Source: Adiantum capillus-veneris (lineage: Eukaryota; Streptophyta; Polypodiopsida; Polypodiales; Pteridaceae). From it: a stretch of DNA of 64,000 bases. The stretch is taken from contig CM043970.1 of assembly GCA_014529385.2 (NCBI GenBank), positions 63,532,996 through 63,596,995 of the forward strand, given 5' to 3'. The notes below the pieces were generated by a model. It ran no database searches, was not told where the DNA came from, and worked only from the letters and a program-made list of their open reading frames with translations. Below, piece after piece: positions 12,663 to 25,400 of the stretch (positions are counted from its first letter, which is position 1; every line of letters begins with the position of its first letter). The translations under genes and the position numbers were made by a program.

Positions 12663-15153
12663 CGTTCATTCTAGAACGAGTTGGTCAAGGATGATATACC
12701 TCCCATGGAGTCTACCCTAGGTTGCGCTATGAGCAATGCATCAACTACATTGCTCAAAGAAGAGACTTCTCGAAGTGCATTCTATACGGGCCTCGTCCAA
12801 GAGGTCATCACCCTTGATGATACCGATGAGGTAATTCTAAAGAAAAAGAGTTTTTAAACCTTTTAATATACTCATATCCTTTTGAAACAATTATATATGG
12901 ATGTTTTTTTAGGAGGCTTGGCTACAAGGGGAAGTACCAACAAGCTATGAAGTTATTCACACTTGTGTTAATAAAGGTTGCTCGGATGGCTCTCAAGATC
13001 TTCAAAGAAGTCAAGCTCAACGAGTAAGTTTTAAAGAGTTTGTGATTCTAGGAAGCTTAAAGTTTTAATTTATTATTGTGATATTTGACTTCACCCTTGA
13101 CTCATACTTGACTATTGTTAATGGTAAAAGCAATTGTCTATCGCCAATATTACGAACGTCGACTCACGGGAACGACACTTCACTAAAGGGATCCTTGGAA
13201 ATTGCACAATGAAGTATTATTCTTGCAAAGATAAGCAACATCCAATAGTTTTGGAAAATGTTATTATTGTAAGTCGATTAGATGTCATCTTCTTACCCTA
13301 TTTTAGTACCTTGTGCATAAATGTGAGATAGTATGTGTGTGTATGAACTCTATTTTTTTTTATGCACTCTAGAAATGATTATTGAATTCATAGAGTCCAA
13401 GGTCTTGTTAGATAATATGTAAGTTAAAGATGGTTGACTGTGAAAGATTAGTATCATTTACCTTCTCTTTTAGAAAAATGTTTCTTTTATCTTTATTTCA
13501 GATGTTTGAGGTTGTAAAGTGCAGATGTTTGAGGTTGTAAAGTGCAAGTCCATGTCTATGTCATTCTTGTAATGTGGTAGAATAGGAAAAGTCAATCATC
13601 ATCTCTTCATCATTAGAGTTTGCTAAAGTTTTATTCAGCTTTTATTGTATCTTTTTATTTTTTTTGAGAATATACCCTTTCTCTTAAGCTTACAAAAGCT
13701 TTGAACATAGTGAGTATTGCTTACCATTTTGTCATCTAATAGAATTTAATTGCTTTTATTCAAATTCTTAGGATATTGTTGCACCATTTTCGAATGAAGT
13801 AGAGCCACCATTGGACAAAAGAACAATTGTCAATGTACCAGCCATTTCTCATGAGATACAATATACTTGTGACTATCAAGTAACTTTCGAGGATTTTATG
13901 TGCCAAGATTCAAGCAATTTACAAGACAAGTGTCTTAATAAAAAAGTTAGACCCTCTCTCTCTCTCTCTCTCTCTCCACCCCCTTCATCCATTTCCAAAA
14001 AAGAAATCCCTTAGGTTTATTGTTTGGTAAATGAAATTCACACTAACAAACTCTTGGAATTCAAATGTTCATGTTCATATGGTAGTAATTGACTATATAA
14101 TGTTGTTAGGAAAACTTGGTTCCCTCTCACTCGAGAGACTTATTAGGGTCTAATGAGAGAAATGAAGATATCATTGTGCAACGCTTGAACATTGATTCAT
14201 GTCAACAAGTGACCGATGACATTGAATCAAATAGCCTAGTAAGTTATAAGCTTTACATTTGTCTCACCCACCACTACATCCTCTTTCTCTCTCTTTCTCT
14301 CTCCTCTACTTAATTTTGTGTGATTTGTAGGAAAATGCAACTAATACAAAGAAGAAAACAAAAAAGATTGCAAGCCTATCTTCAATGATGGTAACTATTG
14401 GCACAATGAGTTAACTCTATTTTTTAGTTTATTCTATATAATTACAATAATGATGTACACTTTCTGTGAGCTTTTTCTCATAGAATGCGTCGAGCAAAGA
14501 GCCTCTCAAAAAGAAAAAGAAGTTACCAACTTCAAGTGGCAGGAAGATGCGTTTGTGAGTTAATTCTTATGTTGTTAGAGTGAATAATGATCCATAAAAA
14601 AAAAATCATCGTGTGTAGGCACTTGGTGATATCTCTAATGAAATCCCCCCTTTTATGTGTGATCAAAATCATTCAACAGTGAGTGTTAATTTGAACAATT
14701 TAAATGATCGAAAATGTCAACATTGTTAATGTCACCTTTTGATTAACGGTTCTTTCTTGTCTAGATGCCTAAAGTAACCAGGTCATGTAGAATTATTAAA
14801 AAGCCACCAAGGTTCAATGAGAGCTTTGATGAAGAGGCTAGATGAATGTAATATCGTATCTAGACATGTCGCTTAGCTATAGTTAATTGGCATGCCTTAT
14901 TCTAGTTACTTTTTTTTTTTGTATGCTTTAGGTTGTGGTGGAGCTATTGAGCAATGACCGCATGGAGGCAATTGCAATGGATACATTGAACTTAGATGAT
15001 GTAGATGACATGTATGGTCAACTTTGGCCAACTATGAGAGACCTAAAGAGCACACACAAAGTGCATTTTAAAAGTTTCACTAGCAAACCAAAGCAAGAGC
15101 ATCTTTTGAGATGTTACATAGAATGGATTGCTTCCACTAAAGCCTCTATTTAG
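11270..15153 (+). CDS. Unrecognised multi-exon gene (about 12 exons), hypothetical protein
   Basis: I do not recognise this protein. Open segments linked by GT-AG borders are: 11270-11627, 11671-12545, 12675-12830, 12913-13023, 13131-13268, 13772-13945, 14110-14238, 14331-14390, 14484-14554, 14619-14678, 14765-14845 and 14932-15153. Internal borders from 12545 to 14390 are all phase 0 and keep one frame. The large exon encodes a basic/aromatic domain (RPITYDRIFYP, then LPWRIEDVYMKVLEHRNY). Later exons hold a Lys-rich stretch (KKKKK) and end in LLRCYIEWIASTKASI. Two junctions fail: the exon ending at 14554 leaves phase 2 before a phase-0 exon, and TGA follows EEAR before the last exon. Thus the gene is either slightly decayed or spliced differently. 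The first intron (43 bp) and the start codon are uncertain. Two introns contain (CT)n. It may be a host gene or TE-derived. Confidence 0.55.
12609..12659. repeat. (CT)n microsatellite in an intron
   Basis: Pure CT run between the donor at 12546 and the acceptor ending at 12674 of the unrecognised gene. In that intron it could serve as the polypyrimidine tract. Confidence 0.9.
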
Positions 15154-16090
15154 AGGCCCTTGTAATTCTATTCATTTTAGAATGGAACCCTCAAAAGTTC
15201 TCTTCATCTATGCTCATCTACATGGTTATAAATCCTTTAAACAACCTTGGGAAGTAAGTTAAAATTGTTTTCAGCATTGTTACAAAGTAGTCATGCAATT
15301 TGGCTTTAATATTTTTTATAAAAAATAATTATAAAAATTACGTAATATTAAATGACAAGGTACAGAATATCAAGACATGTATATTTGAATGTAATATGAT
15401 AGAAATATTAACAAACTTAGGTATATAAGACCTTGAGATATGTATCCATGAGGTGAGGGGTAGATGCGGACTCTTGGAAGTGTTGGTCAACCAATAGCTT
15501 CGAAGAAACATTCTACTAGCTTGGAAGGGTGAGATGGCATTCTACCCAGGTTTCTATAGCCTATTTGCCATGAATTTTACCTATTCTTTACATGTGAAAT
15601 GTGAGCTAGCATTCATAAATTACAATAAAATGCGAAGAAAATAATTAAACCTTTGATTTTTTCAAGAAATGGGTGGTTGTAAAAAACAACCCTAACTCTA
15701 GCCAGTACATATATTTATATTTTTAATTGTGTCACATCCAATATTTTCAAATTGGAAAACAAGTTTTCCATGTGGAAGTTCTAATATACCCAAGTGAAAA
15801 ACTTTTCAAGTTGGGAGTGAGAAATTTCCCATGTAAATAAATTCTAATTTCCATGATGTAAAAACTAAAACCTACATAAAAAAGTCTTGATTTCTTTATG
15901 GTAAATATTCTTAGATATATTTACATCATGGAAAATATGTTCCTATATTTCAACATGGAAATTAAAATGTCCTTCTTTTCTCATAATGAAAAGAGAAATA
16001 CCTATCTAAATTTACATTTCAAACTAGAAATCCTTAGAGGAAAATAGGTCTCTTTTCCAAATAGAAATTTGTCATGAAGTTCTTGCTAGG
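15154..16090. other. AT-rich intergenic stretch, nothing recognised
   Basis: No open frame of note, repeat or terminal structure. It may hold the 3' UTR of the preceding gene just after 15153. From 15740 to 16060, phrases such as 'ttttcca...tggaa' recur in both orientations, giving weak self-complementarity only. Confidence 0.5.
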
Positions 16091-19000
16091 CCACTTCAAT
16101 GCCTCGGCAACCTCTTGCAACTCGTACTCGGCATCAACACCCTCGTCAAAATCTTGATCGACGACTGATCTCCCTGCAATCTCGTATTGGCCTCGCCTTT
16201 CAGCTGCATGCAAAACTAGCACCGCGTGCTTTTCCTCTCCACCCTCCCTTCAGATGGTCAACAACTTCTAAAACCCCTCGCCTTTATCTCGTCGTCCACC
16301 TCCTGCAATTGCTTGCGTGCTCCTCGCTTTATCTGATGGCGCTTTTTCCCTCCTGCTCAATGAGAATATCCATGTCAACCACGAGGCTTGTTACATGTCC
16401 CAAAACGAGGTTGATGATACTCCTTGCAACGAAGGAGGATCCTATATGCACATCAATTTCCAAGTAATTGTCTTCACGAAGATATCGGCCAGTTACCGCC
16501 TTGCCTAAAAGGCATGCTTCTGTACCAAAAGCACGCTTTCAAACCAGTAACCCTGTCTACATGATTCTAATCATGGGACTGAGTTCAACCTGACTAACTC
16601 TTATTGAGTCAAGCAGGTACTCCGGCAGCTCAGATTCTTCCCTGCTGCTCTCGGCCCTCGTGTGTTCTTCTGCAGTTGATGCTCCTGCTGCTTGAAAGAC
16701 CTTCACCACCACGTCCACCCTCGCCACAAAATCCACCTTCTCTCGCTCCAGACGGCGCTCTGTCTCCTTGCCGAGTCCCCTCAGGCTCGCCTCTGCCCTC
16801 ACGTGCCGACCCCTTCTCGACTGCTGCAATTGACGCTCCTCCCTGGCTGCCTTGTCTGCTCCTGCCAGGCTCCCGCTCACGGCCCTGCAGTCCCCGACAC
16901 TCTGCACGTCGCGCGCTTTTTCTTTTTAAGCCTGTCAACTCCTCTATATTATTATCTAGCCTTGTTTTATTGATAGCTCCATAATGTAAGTGGTCATTCA
17001 CACTCACAACTCATGGCCTTGCCTTCGAACTTCTCGGCATACACCGAAACCAAGGCAATGCTAAGCACATTCTTATTGACCAAGACACTTATTTTTTGTA
17101 GCATCCTCACTGTCTCCGTGTTATTAGCCATCGCCTATCAACTAAAGCATGCTAATCACAGTTTATCACATCAAAATATTTCGAACGGATGCAAAGGGTA
17201 AACACGGTTTGTATGATCCCGACACCAAAACCTACAATCCTCTCACGCCTTATGAATTCAAGATGTCCACTTAAAGGCGGGTTTAGCTTTAGCAAGAGGC
17301 CATTTACAAACTTATCCAGAAGGAAAATGCTGGCACTGGGACTTCTGAGGCACCAACACAGAAGAAGGGCAAGAGGAAGCGGGTTCAATGGAAGGATACT
17401 GGATAGCTCCATCTCAGAATCAAATGGTGGATTTTCCCAATTAGGCAGTGGAATCTCCTTGGCTAGGAACCCTTGGAATTACAATTATAGGGGTGTCAAG
17501 AACGCTATCACGAGGAACATCGGCCAACTCATGAGGAACATCGGCCAAGATAATTATCGGAGAATAATAATACTACTATGAAGCTACAGAGAAAATATCT
17601 CACCAGATATTTATCAAAGATACCTATTTACTCTAAAAATCCCTATTCTTGGATAAAAGAAATAAAAGAGAATTCATTAATTTTCGAATTGATTAAGTAT
17701 CCTTTTATAAAGGCTACCACTATGGCTTCAAAAAGGACCCGAGGATATCCTCTTTCCGATGAAGAGGATACAACACACAAAAGGACTAGAGCAACCCATG
17801 ACCATGAGGCTGGGCCTAGTCATAGGTCTATGGAGGAGAGTCTGTAGGCACAAGTAAGTAGCAGATGGCTGACCAGTCTCAGGTGGATTTCCATTTATTC
17901 ACTTAAGTCTTTAAATAGCCTAAAGTTCTTTTATAAATTAACATTGCATACGTAAGAACTAGGAAGGAAAAATTGGCCAAGAAACCAACGAGCATTGGTT
18001 GTAAATAGGAAAGAAATGTTTGGGCTACGACTGATTGACCTAGGAAAGAAATGTTTGGTCATTCTTCACACAGCTTGTCTCAAGACACCTCTGATTCCTT
18101 GGAATATTTTACTTTAGGTGATGAGCAATGATGGCGGATCAGCCATGGATGAGTCGGTTTCCTCAGTGCGCGTGGAGTCTTTACCCCATGCTTATCTATG
18201 CTTGTGGATATTACTTAGGATATCGTGTTTCTCCTAGAGCAACCGCCCGGTTGTATGGGCAATTGGTTGGCGTATGGGCGCCCGAATTTTGGGTGATGAC
18301 TTTTTCCACCCCGGTTTTAAGAAATAAGGAATGGGTGCCGGTTTTTTTTCACCCCTATATAGGTGGTCTTGAGACAAGCCAGTACTGGTCAAAGTTACTC
18401 CAGAATGATAGTACCTTGTCTTAAGTCTAAAGATGTGCGTTTGTTAAAAGAATGTTTTCAATATTGTTTTCAAGGGCTGTTTTAATGAAATCCAGTTATG
18501 AAGGATAAAAGGAATCATATTTTAATTATGATAAGAATGTGGTAGTAGTTAAATAACAAAGCATCATATGTGAGCGCGGGGTGGTAAGTGGGGATTGACT
18601 AAGGTTGTCAATCATGGACGAGTGGACCTGATTAGTCAGGTAACTATCCATTCCCGCGCACTAAAAACATCTAGAAACTTCTCTATTTGGAAGAGGAGTC
18701 TACCAGCGACTGTGCCCTCACATACGTTAGGGGGGGGAAAGCGTTGGTTAAGGAAACCTTAATCCGAATGATGGAAGTTATAGGGCTGAAATAGTTTCAG
18801 GAATTCAAAAAGTTATCCCGTTTCCACTACGAGATAGGATTAGGTCTCCTTCTAGGGCTATAAACCCAAACCATTGTTAATGGTAAAGGTATATTCCTTG
18901 GATTCTTCTTGTTTAGAGACTCTGATTGTATTAGGCCTAGAGACCTGTCAAGGATCCCATTCCGCTTTTTGGTGTCGGCGGGTAAGGGGATCTCTCAAAT

Positions 19001-19370
19001 GTATGGATATGGTGTTTTATGTTCATGTAGGTACATAGAAAGCATGTTTTTGTCTCACGTTATACATGCAATAGGAACATTGTTTTGGTCATATCTCCCA
19101 AACCATTATGAATTAGGTCAGATCCTTCAAGTTGGAGATTAGTTAAATTATTTAATTTTTCATGTAGAGTATGGTCAAAACACAGCTTGTTGTTTTCTAT
19201 ACAACCAAATTTTTGGACCCTAAGCTTCTTGGGGGAATGCCATATGCCTTTATCAAATAGTAAGATTCACTTATCTAAGTCAAGAACTTGATTTAAAATG
19301 TTGCTAAATGTATTTAGATCATAGTTATTGGATCAAAAGTGTGAGTTATTAATTGATTTTGTTATGGGAT
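16091..19370. other. Unassigned region with short open frames
   Basis: GC-richer islands (16100-17010) have overlapping open frames on both strands with no conserved motif. A frame at 17013-17201 begins MALPSNFSAYTETKAM with one hydrophobic helix (LLTKTLIFCSILTVSVLLAIA) and then stops. Frames at 17578-17847 (basic, with SDEEDTTHKRTRATHDHE, after TATAAAGG) and 18128-18424 (WAPEFWVMTF…) are also unrecognised. Stops interrupt every longer reading. A decayed retroelement is possible, but I found no RT, integrase, gag knuckle or LTR pair. Confidence 0.35.
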
Positions 19371-19550
19371 TGTCTACATGTATAGGGGTGCTACCAAGGA
19401 GAGGTACCATATGGAGTCATGGGTTTAATGTGTGAAGTTCATATATGATTTATGGTATTCTCTACATGTATAAGGGTGCTACAAAGGAGAGGTACCATAT
19501 GGAGTCATGGGTTTGATATGTGAAGTTCATATATGATTTATGGTTTGTTT
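19371..19550. repeat. ~86-bp tandem duplication
   Basis: Two adjacent copies start 'tctacatgtata(g/a)gggtgcta' and end 'catatatgatttatgg'. They differ at only a few positions, which suggests a recent slippage or unequal-crossover duplication. Confidence 0.85.
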
Positions 19551-19899
19551 TGGTGAGTTGATTCCACTTGTTTAATGTACATAAACTCATGTGTTGATGT
19601 ATGGTTATCCAACCCAAACCATATGGGAAATTCTACATAAAACGGTTATTCTACGCATCATGGTTGTTAGCATGAGTCTCACATTGATGAAGTGATGTGG
19701 TAATGTGATAGTCTATGTTATAGGGATGATCTTGAAGCATTGGTATGAGATAAAACCCTCTATCTTGTATGTCATGTGTGCACCCAAACAAAGGAAGAAT
19801 TCGTTTTTGTGAACTTATGACATATTGTTGGTCAAAGTTATGGGGTTGTTTTATTTCATGATTAGGGTTGTAAGTTGATGCTATATGTGCATGAAACCT

Positions 19900-20011
19900 C
19901 AAAGGATTGGTGTGGATATGTCAACCATAATGATAGTTGTAGGCAAAGCGGGTCCCACAATACTTCAAAAAGCACTTTGCCTCCAACCACTTCAAGAACG
20001 TAGCTCAAAGG
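19900..20011 (-). pseudogene. hAT transposase remnant, downstream half (continues from 37828)
   Basis: On the minus strand, directly after the boundary of the 20012-37827 element, one frame reads ATFLKWLEAKCF and KYCGTRFAYNYH. This fits the hAT block in which a Thr-Arg-Phe-Ala motif follows the DUF659 region. The upstream half ends at 37828 with KVVSFINS. Joining the two across the element with one copy of the GG keeps the frame, with one stop. Similarity fades beyond about 19900. This is a dead hAT copy that served as the target of the larger element. Confidence 0.55.
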
Positions 20012-20064
20012 ACACATTAGGAAAAATATGAACCCTCTAGGGGCCCTTTGGGATTAAGGCTAAT
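20012..20064 (+). repeat. Left terminal inverted module of the H3-carrying element
   Basis: Starts ACACATTAGGAAAAATATGAACC and ends GGGATTAAGGCTAAT. The same two blocks appear inverted at 37756-37827, separated there by about 18 extra bases. Each module is itself weakly self-complementary (CATTAG … CTAAT). Confidence 0.7.
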
Positions 20065-20234
20065 TAGAGGCCAGCCAATGAGAAGAGGGTGGTGGACACA
20101 CTCTATGCCCTCAAAAATGTAGGGGGACAAAGTAGTCTTACACTTTTTAAATGGGCTCTTACCTAGTGAGAAGGTGGGGTGGGGGGGGGCACTACAAGAG
20201 GTTATGTGCTCTTGTGACGCTCTTAGCGACGGAA

Positions 20235-20480
20235 ATACACTGGGTTTTTATAACCCCCGGCGTCGCTATAAGCGTCGCTAAAAGCGTCGCTACGAGAGCG
20301 TCGCTATATGCGTCGCTATAGGCGTCGCTATAGGCGTCGCTATAGACGTCGCTATATAGCGACGCTCATAGCGACGCCTATAGCGACGCTTATAGCGACG
20401 CTCTCACAGAAGAGTATAGCGACGCATATAGCGACGCTACAGAGCCATAAATAGCGACGCATATAGCGACGCCTGAGAGA
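20235..20480. repeat. Subterminal repeat array of CACTA-1, 3' side, palindromic
   Basis: About 17 copies of GCGTCGCTATA or its complement. Forward copies (20253-20350) are followed by inverted copies (20355-20475), with the dyad centre at about 20356 (GCTATATAGC). In En/Spm-type elements such subterminal arrays bind the smaller element-encoded protein; that role is inferred here. Confidence 0.9.
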
Positions 20481-20836
20481 ATATAGTTTTGGTGGCAGGG
20501 CATTGAATGCCTGCCACCCATCAACCATATTGTACTTGATTCACTTTTTAAAAAAAGTGCAAAGGTAAATAATAGACCCAAAATAGTCACCCACAAGACG
20601 CATTGTTTGCAAAATTGACAATTGTACACATCATAGACAAACTGAATTGATTGGCAAATGTAATAATGACAATTGTACAACATCATAGGCATAAAGAATT
20701 GATTGGCAAAAGGAATTGCGATGACAAATGTAATAATATACATGGTTCAAAAAGACGTATAAAATCCGTCTCATGATACATAAGCTATGAGAAACCCTAA
20801 ACTAATGCTATCTAGCTACGGCTAAACTGACGTCGT

Positions 20837-22150
20837 CTAATCAGACGTCTCATCGCGTCCAAGCGGCGTATCTGTCGGATTCTGCAAAAAAAGACAATAA
20901 GACAGTTTTTAGTAAGTATAAACATATAACGACATTTATAAAACAATACAAAAAATAAAAAAGAGTAAACCCTAATACTAACCATGCCGCTGCGAGAACT
21001 GAGAATGTCCATCAGGGCGTTTAAGCCCTTCCTGCCTGCGTACTCGCGCTCGTACGGTGTGGGATCACGTCCTGTCATCGACCACTGTCAAAACATACAA
21101 AGATTTCATTATGTTAGAACTAAAAAACTCATAAACCCTAAACTATCGAACATGCATAAAGAGCAATGTGAAAAGACTTACAAAATCGGCCTCAAATGAT
21201 GCCCATCCACCGCTCCCCAAGTGGTGCGAGCTCCCTGCCTCTACTCGCGCTCTGGCTGCATCCTTTTGTTGCTTCCACTTGTCGGGATTCTCGCGCGCTG
21301 CTTTCTTCGCATTCTTCCAATCTTCTTTGGCCAGCCAATCTGGCCTATTCCACCCATTCTTGATTGCTTTTTGCACTTCGGAACGCTTGTGTTTGCAGTA
21401 TTCGCGCATTCGAATCTTCATCAGGTCTTCATTGAAGCGCTGATCCCGTGTTGGAACGGGAAACTCATCATGAAGTATGCTGATGACTCTGTTTTTTAAA
21501 TCACTTGGTACTTCACTCCATTTGTTTAGTATATAGTGTCTAAACAGCTGAGAGCAAAGACCACGCATGCGCGAGATCACCTTCTTGCCGTCATCATCCA
21601 TGATGATGCCGCCGCTGATGTCGACGGAGTAAGGCAAGCCCTCTGGCCGGTGACGCGTGAACCTGGGTGTCCCGGCAGGGGTCTCTAGCGGCGTGTCGAT
21701 GGGGGTACGGACGTCAGGTGTCTCCACCGGCGTCTGGGCCCCGAAGCGAGGAGTGTCGAGTGGGGTGGCTCCTGGCGGAGTAGGTAGAGGTGTGTAGCTT
21801 CTAGGAACAGTCAGCCGTGCAAAACCTGGCGTAGACGGCGATGCTGTGGCTGGTGTGGGGGCGGGCAAAGAAGGGGAGGGTAAAGAGCCTCGTCGAACAC
21901 GAGGCGGTGTGGAGGCATCGGTGGCAGAATCCCCACAACAACCGCCACCGCCACCACTAGAGCGCCGGTGTCTAGAAGAGTGTGACGCTCGTCTCGTCGA
22001 CGCCGAAGCTTCGGAGCGCGCCGAATGCTCCGAAAGAGAGGGAGATGCGGATGGTGTAGGAACGCGCGATGATGCGCCAGAGCGATGACGCTCCACGTAC
22101 CACTGTCTCTGCTGCGGTGACAAAGAAGAAAGAAACTCCTCATCATCCAT
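20837..22150 (-). CDS. CACTA second gene (TNPA-like DNA-binding accessory protein), 371 aa
   Basis: Three exons with GT-AG borders: 22150-21182, 21084-20983 and 20881-20837. All borders are phase 0, giving 371 aa. The start MDDEEFLSSLSPQQRQW follows an acceptor-like AG at 22153, so a 5' UTR intron is likely. Residues ~30-190 are a Ser/Pro/Thr-rich, presumably disordered segment with repeated TP motifs (TPLPTPP, TPVETP, TPLETP). Residues ~205-320 form a charged helical domain (RGLCSQLFRHYILNKWSEVP … WLAKEDWKNAKKAAREN) like that of plant En/Spm-type second genes. The likely role is binding subterminal repeats to assist the transposase. It lies downstream of the transposase gene on the same strand. 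This copy is intact, unlike that in CACTA-2. Confidence 0.8.
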
Positions 22151-22422
22151 ACCTGCATTAAACACACGAATATTTAAACTTAATATTGAATGAATAGAGT
22201 AGACAATGACGCAAAGACCATTAAATACAATGACGTAATGACGCATATAAATACAATGACGCAATGAATCGAGTGGTAGAAGAGGCAAGTCGAAAACTCA
22301 GAATTTTCAATCAAAAGATGTGAGCGCGAGTAGAAAAGAGCGTTACACACCATGGAAGCTACTTAGAGAGCTAGAGCTTTTACAGCACGGAGCAAAATTG
22401 TTCAAATACAATATTTGTGGCT

Positions 22423-25400
22423 TTAAGAGATCTCTCTCTCATCCTCGCATAACTCAGCATAACTTCCTATATCTATATAGAGCTCTCCGTTTAAACACAT
22501 ATCCTCTGTTTCATTTTGTAGCTCCTCTGCATGCACCCCATATAGAGCAGTAGCATCTTGATGCTCGTCTGGCACCACCGCAGCGGCTTCTGATTGAGCA
22601 TCTTCTCTGATCTCCTCCATTGATGTCGTTGTGATTGGCACATGGTAGCCTTCATACGTCCTTGCACTACGAGGGGCTAACTCTATGACGTACCACCAGT
22701 TTGATGTAGACTTTGTAGGATGAAATACTACCTGCCAGAGCCACATAACTTACATGAGAGCTTTCAAGCACATAACTTGTAAAAGGGGGATGTTAACTAT
22801 TTATATACTTACTTGTTCACAATGCTCGGGTAGTACGAAAGTGTCTCTTAGGTCAGTCCATTTCTTAGTAGAATCCACCTCAAGAAAACCAGACTCTCCT
22901 CTACGCACAGTAGCGTTTCGACCCTCCATGATTATCTTGAACCATTGCACGTCGAACAAGTCGACAAAAAATCCTCTGTAATCGATCCTCAAAATCTCTT
23001 GCAGCGTGCCGAAGTAAGTGAGTTCCGCCACCACGGGATCTGCATCAGAGGAACGTCGTCGACTAGACTGTTCAAATTTTGCCATGATTCCACAATCTTG
23101 AGTAAAACGCTTTTTGTCGATTCGTTCCACCCTAAAATGTCGACCTTTACACCATGCTGCTGTGTATGACTTATACTACAACGAACAAAGATTATGAGTG
23201 GCCGTTCAAACGTTTATAAATAAAGTCACTTGCTAGTCGTACATTGCAAACTTACCTTGGTCGCACAACCCCGAGAGTACTCCCACTCTTCTTCAGTCAC
23301 TTCGTCACCGCATTGTTGTGCGCTTTTCAATTGGTTGTGCAACCATCTTAAGCTCATGAAGGTTGGTAGGCTCTCCAGAACCGCTGGATAGTGCATCGGT
23401 GGTCGTCTTCCCCGTCTCCACTCGATTCGTGCCCTTTGTCGCTCTTGCTTTGCATCCTCATATTGTGAAATCCACTTTTGCATCACTGGATTGTGAAGCA
23501 TGCAAAATCGGTTGATTTTAGCCTCTAGATCTTCCGTCATCTTCTTCTCAACACCGAGATTGCACATGACAATCCCAGATATGCGCTCATCATCTATGGT
23601 TCGCCATAGCGTGCCCCGGGATTTATCAAATCCGTCTAGCCACTCTCCAATGTACACTAGGGACTCTGATACCAACCAACCTTCTGCCATGCTACCCTCC
23701 GGACGTGCCTTTTGACGCACATATCCCTTAAGCGTTTTCATGAAACGCTCTAAGAAGAACATCCATCTGGAATGAACTGTGCCAGCTATTTCCACCTCAT
23801 CAACTATGTGAATAAGAAGATGCACCTGAATGGTTAGCATTGTAGTAGGAAAATGTTTCTCAAACATGCACACAAGCTCCGCAGCATTTAGTTTGGCGAA
23901 TGGTATGGAGTCTACGTCGATCTCCTTTTGTGAGATCCATTGCACCAGCTTTGCAAGTTTGTAGATTGTGTTACGGATGTCGAGAGACAAACATCCCTCA
24001 ATGGCAACCGGTAAAATAAACTGTAAAGTATGTGCAGCAATGATATTAAAGTCCACATTTTATGCAATGATATTAAAGTCCACTATGAACGTACCTGACA
24101 CATTTTATGCCAATCGTGTGACTTCAAACCGGTAAGCTTTCCTTCTTTAGTAAAACACGTTCGGAGCGAGTGCATTACGCCAGTGGGGGTCCGCAAAGAT
24201 CGAATGGCCTCTTTTACTTTGCGTTCTTGGGCTCCTGTGAAAATCCATGGTGCTTTAGGAAGTTTTATCGATCCATCAGACGCTGTTTGCGGCCAATATT
24301 GCTCCATACGATCCACATTTCTAAGGTCAACTCTGGCTCCCAAAGTATCTTTCTTGCCGGTCAAATGGTCCCATAGTAGATTACCCACATTCTTGAATAT
24401 GTGCATTGGATCGAGCAAGTGATTGATCACGAGTCGAGGCCAGTATGGTAACTCGTACCATAGAGATAGTCTCTTCATCCCTGGAGGCAATCCGTCATCG
24501 CACATCTCCTTCTGCTCTAACCATGCTTGTGCAGACATCCTTGGTGGCTCTCTTCCCAAAAAGCCGTCGCGTAACACATGATTCTCCGGAAGATACGCTT
24601 GATGACCTTCGTAGATTTGCTTCTTCAGTGAGGGTGCCCTACGTGCATTCAGTCTAGGTCCACATGTGACACATGCTCTGTATCCGCTTGTTTGAAGCCC
24701 TGCATGTATACACATGATAATAGATCAACTATGGGGAAAAACCAGATTTACAGTGTCTGAGAGAGGAGTGTCAATAGATCACCTGAGCATTCTGTTAGCC
24801 CGGGATAGTCATGCATGGTCCACATTAGAATACCTCTGATCAAAGCATTCCGTCGTCCTGTGTGTCGGCTCATATCCACCACCTCTATGCCAATCCACAA
24901 TTGTTGTAGCTCTTCCAATAGTGGACGAAGATACACATCCATATTCCCCACTTTATATCGCCCTGGCACAATCAAGCTTAGCCATAGGTGCCCCTTCTTC
25001 GTAGTCAACCACGGGGGAATGTTGTAGTTGACGATGACAACGGGCCATACACTGTAAGATGTTGATCTTTGACCAAATGGATTTACGCCATCCATAGCCA
25101 GGCCTAAGCGCAAATTTCGAGCTTCCCTGGCAAAATCCGACCATGTTCCATCTATATGTTTCCAGGCTGCGCAATCTGCAGGAATTCGTAGCACACCATC
25201 CGAAGATTTATTCTCCTCATGCCATGATGCTAGGGCGGCCATGGACTTACATTCGAAGAAATGCTTGATGCGAGGAAGCAAAGGAAAATGTCGCAAAACC
25301 TTTTGTGGAATTTTTGTCCCGTGGAGATCTACTCGATATCTTTCGGAATCACATTTCGGACACTTCTCCATGTCTGTGTATTCCCCTCTGAAAAGAATGC

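Noticed and set aside
16557-17007. Overlapping plus- and minus-strand frames of 90-126 codons
   Set aside because: GC-rich composition keeps several frames open at once. No motif and no splice continuity.
17100-18430. Endogenous pararetrovirus-like fragment
   Set aside because: A few basic, low-complexity frames looked suggestive, but no movement protein, coat zinc knuckle, protease or RT motif could be found.
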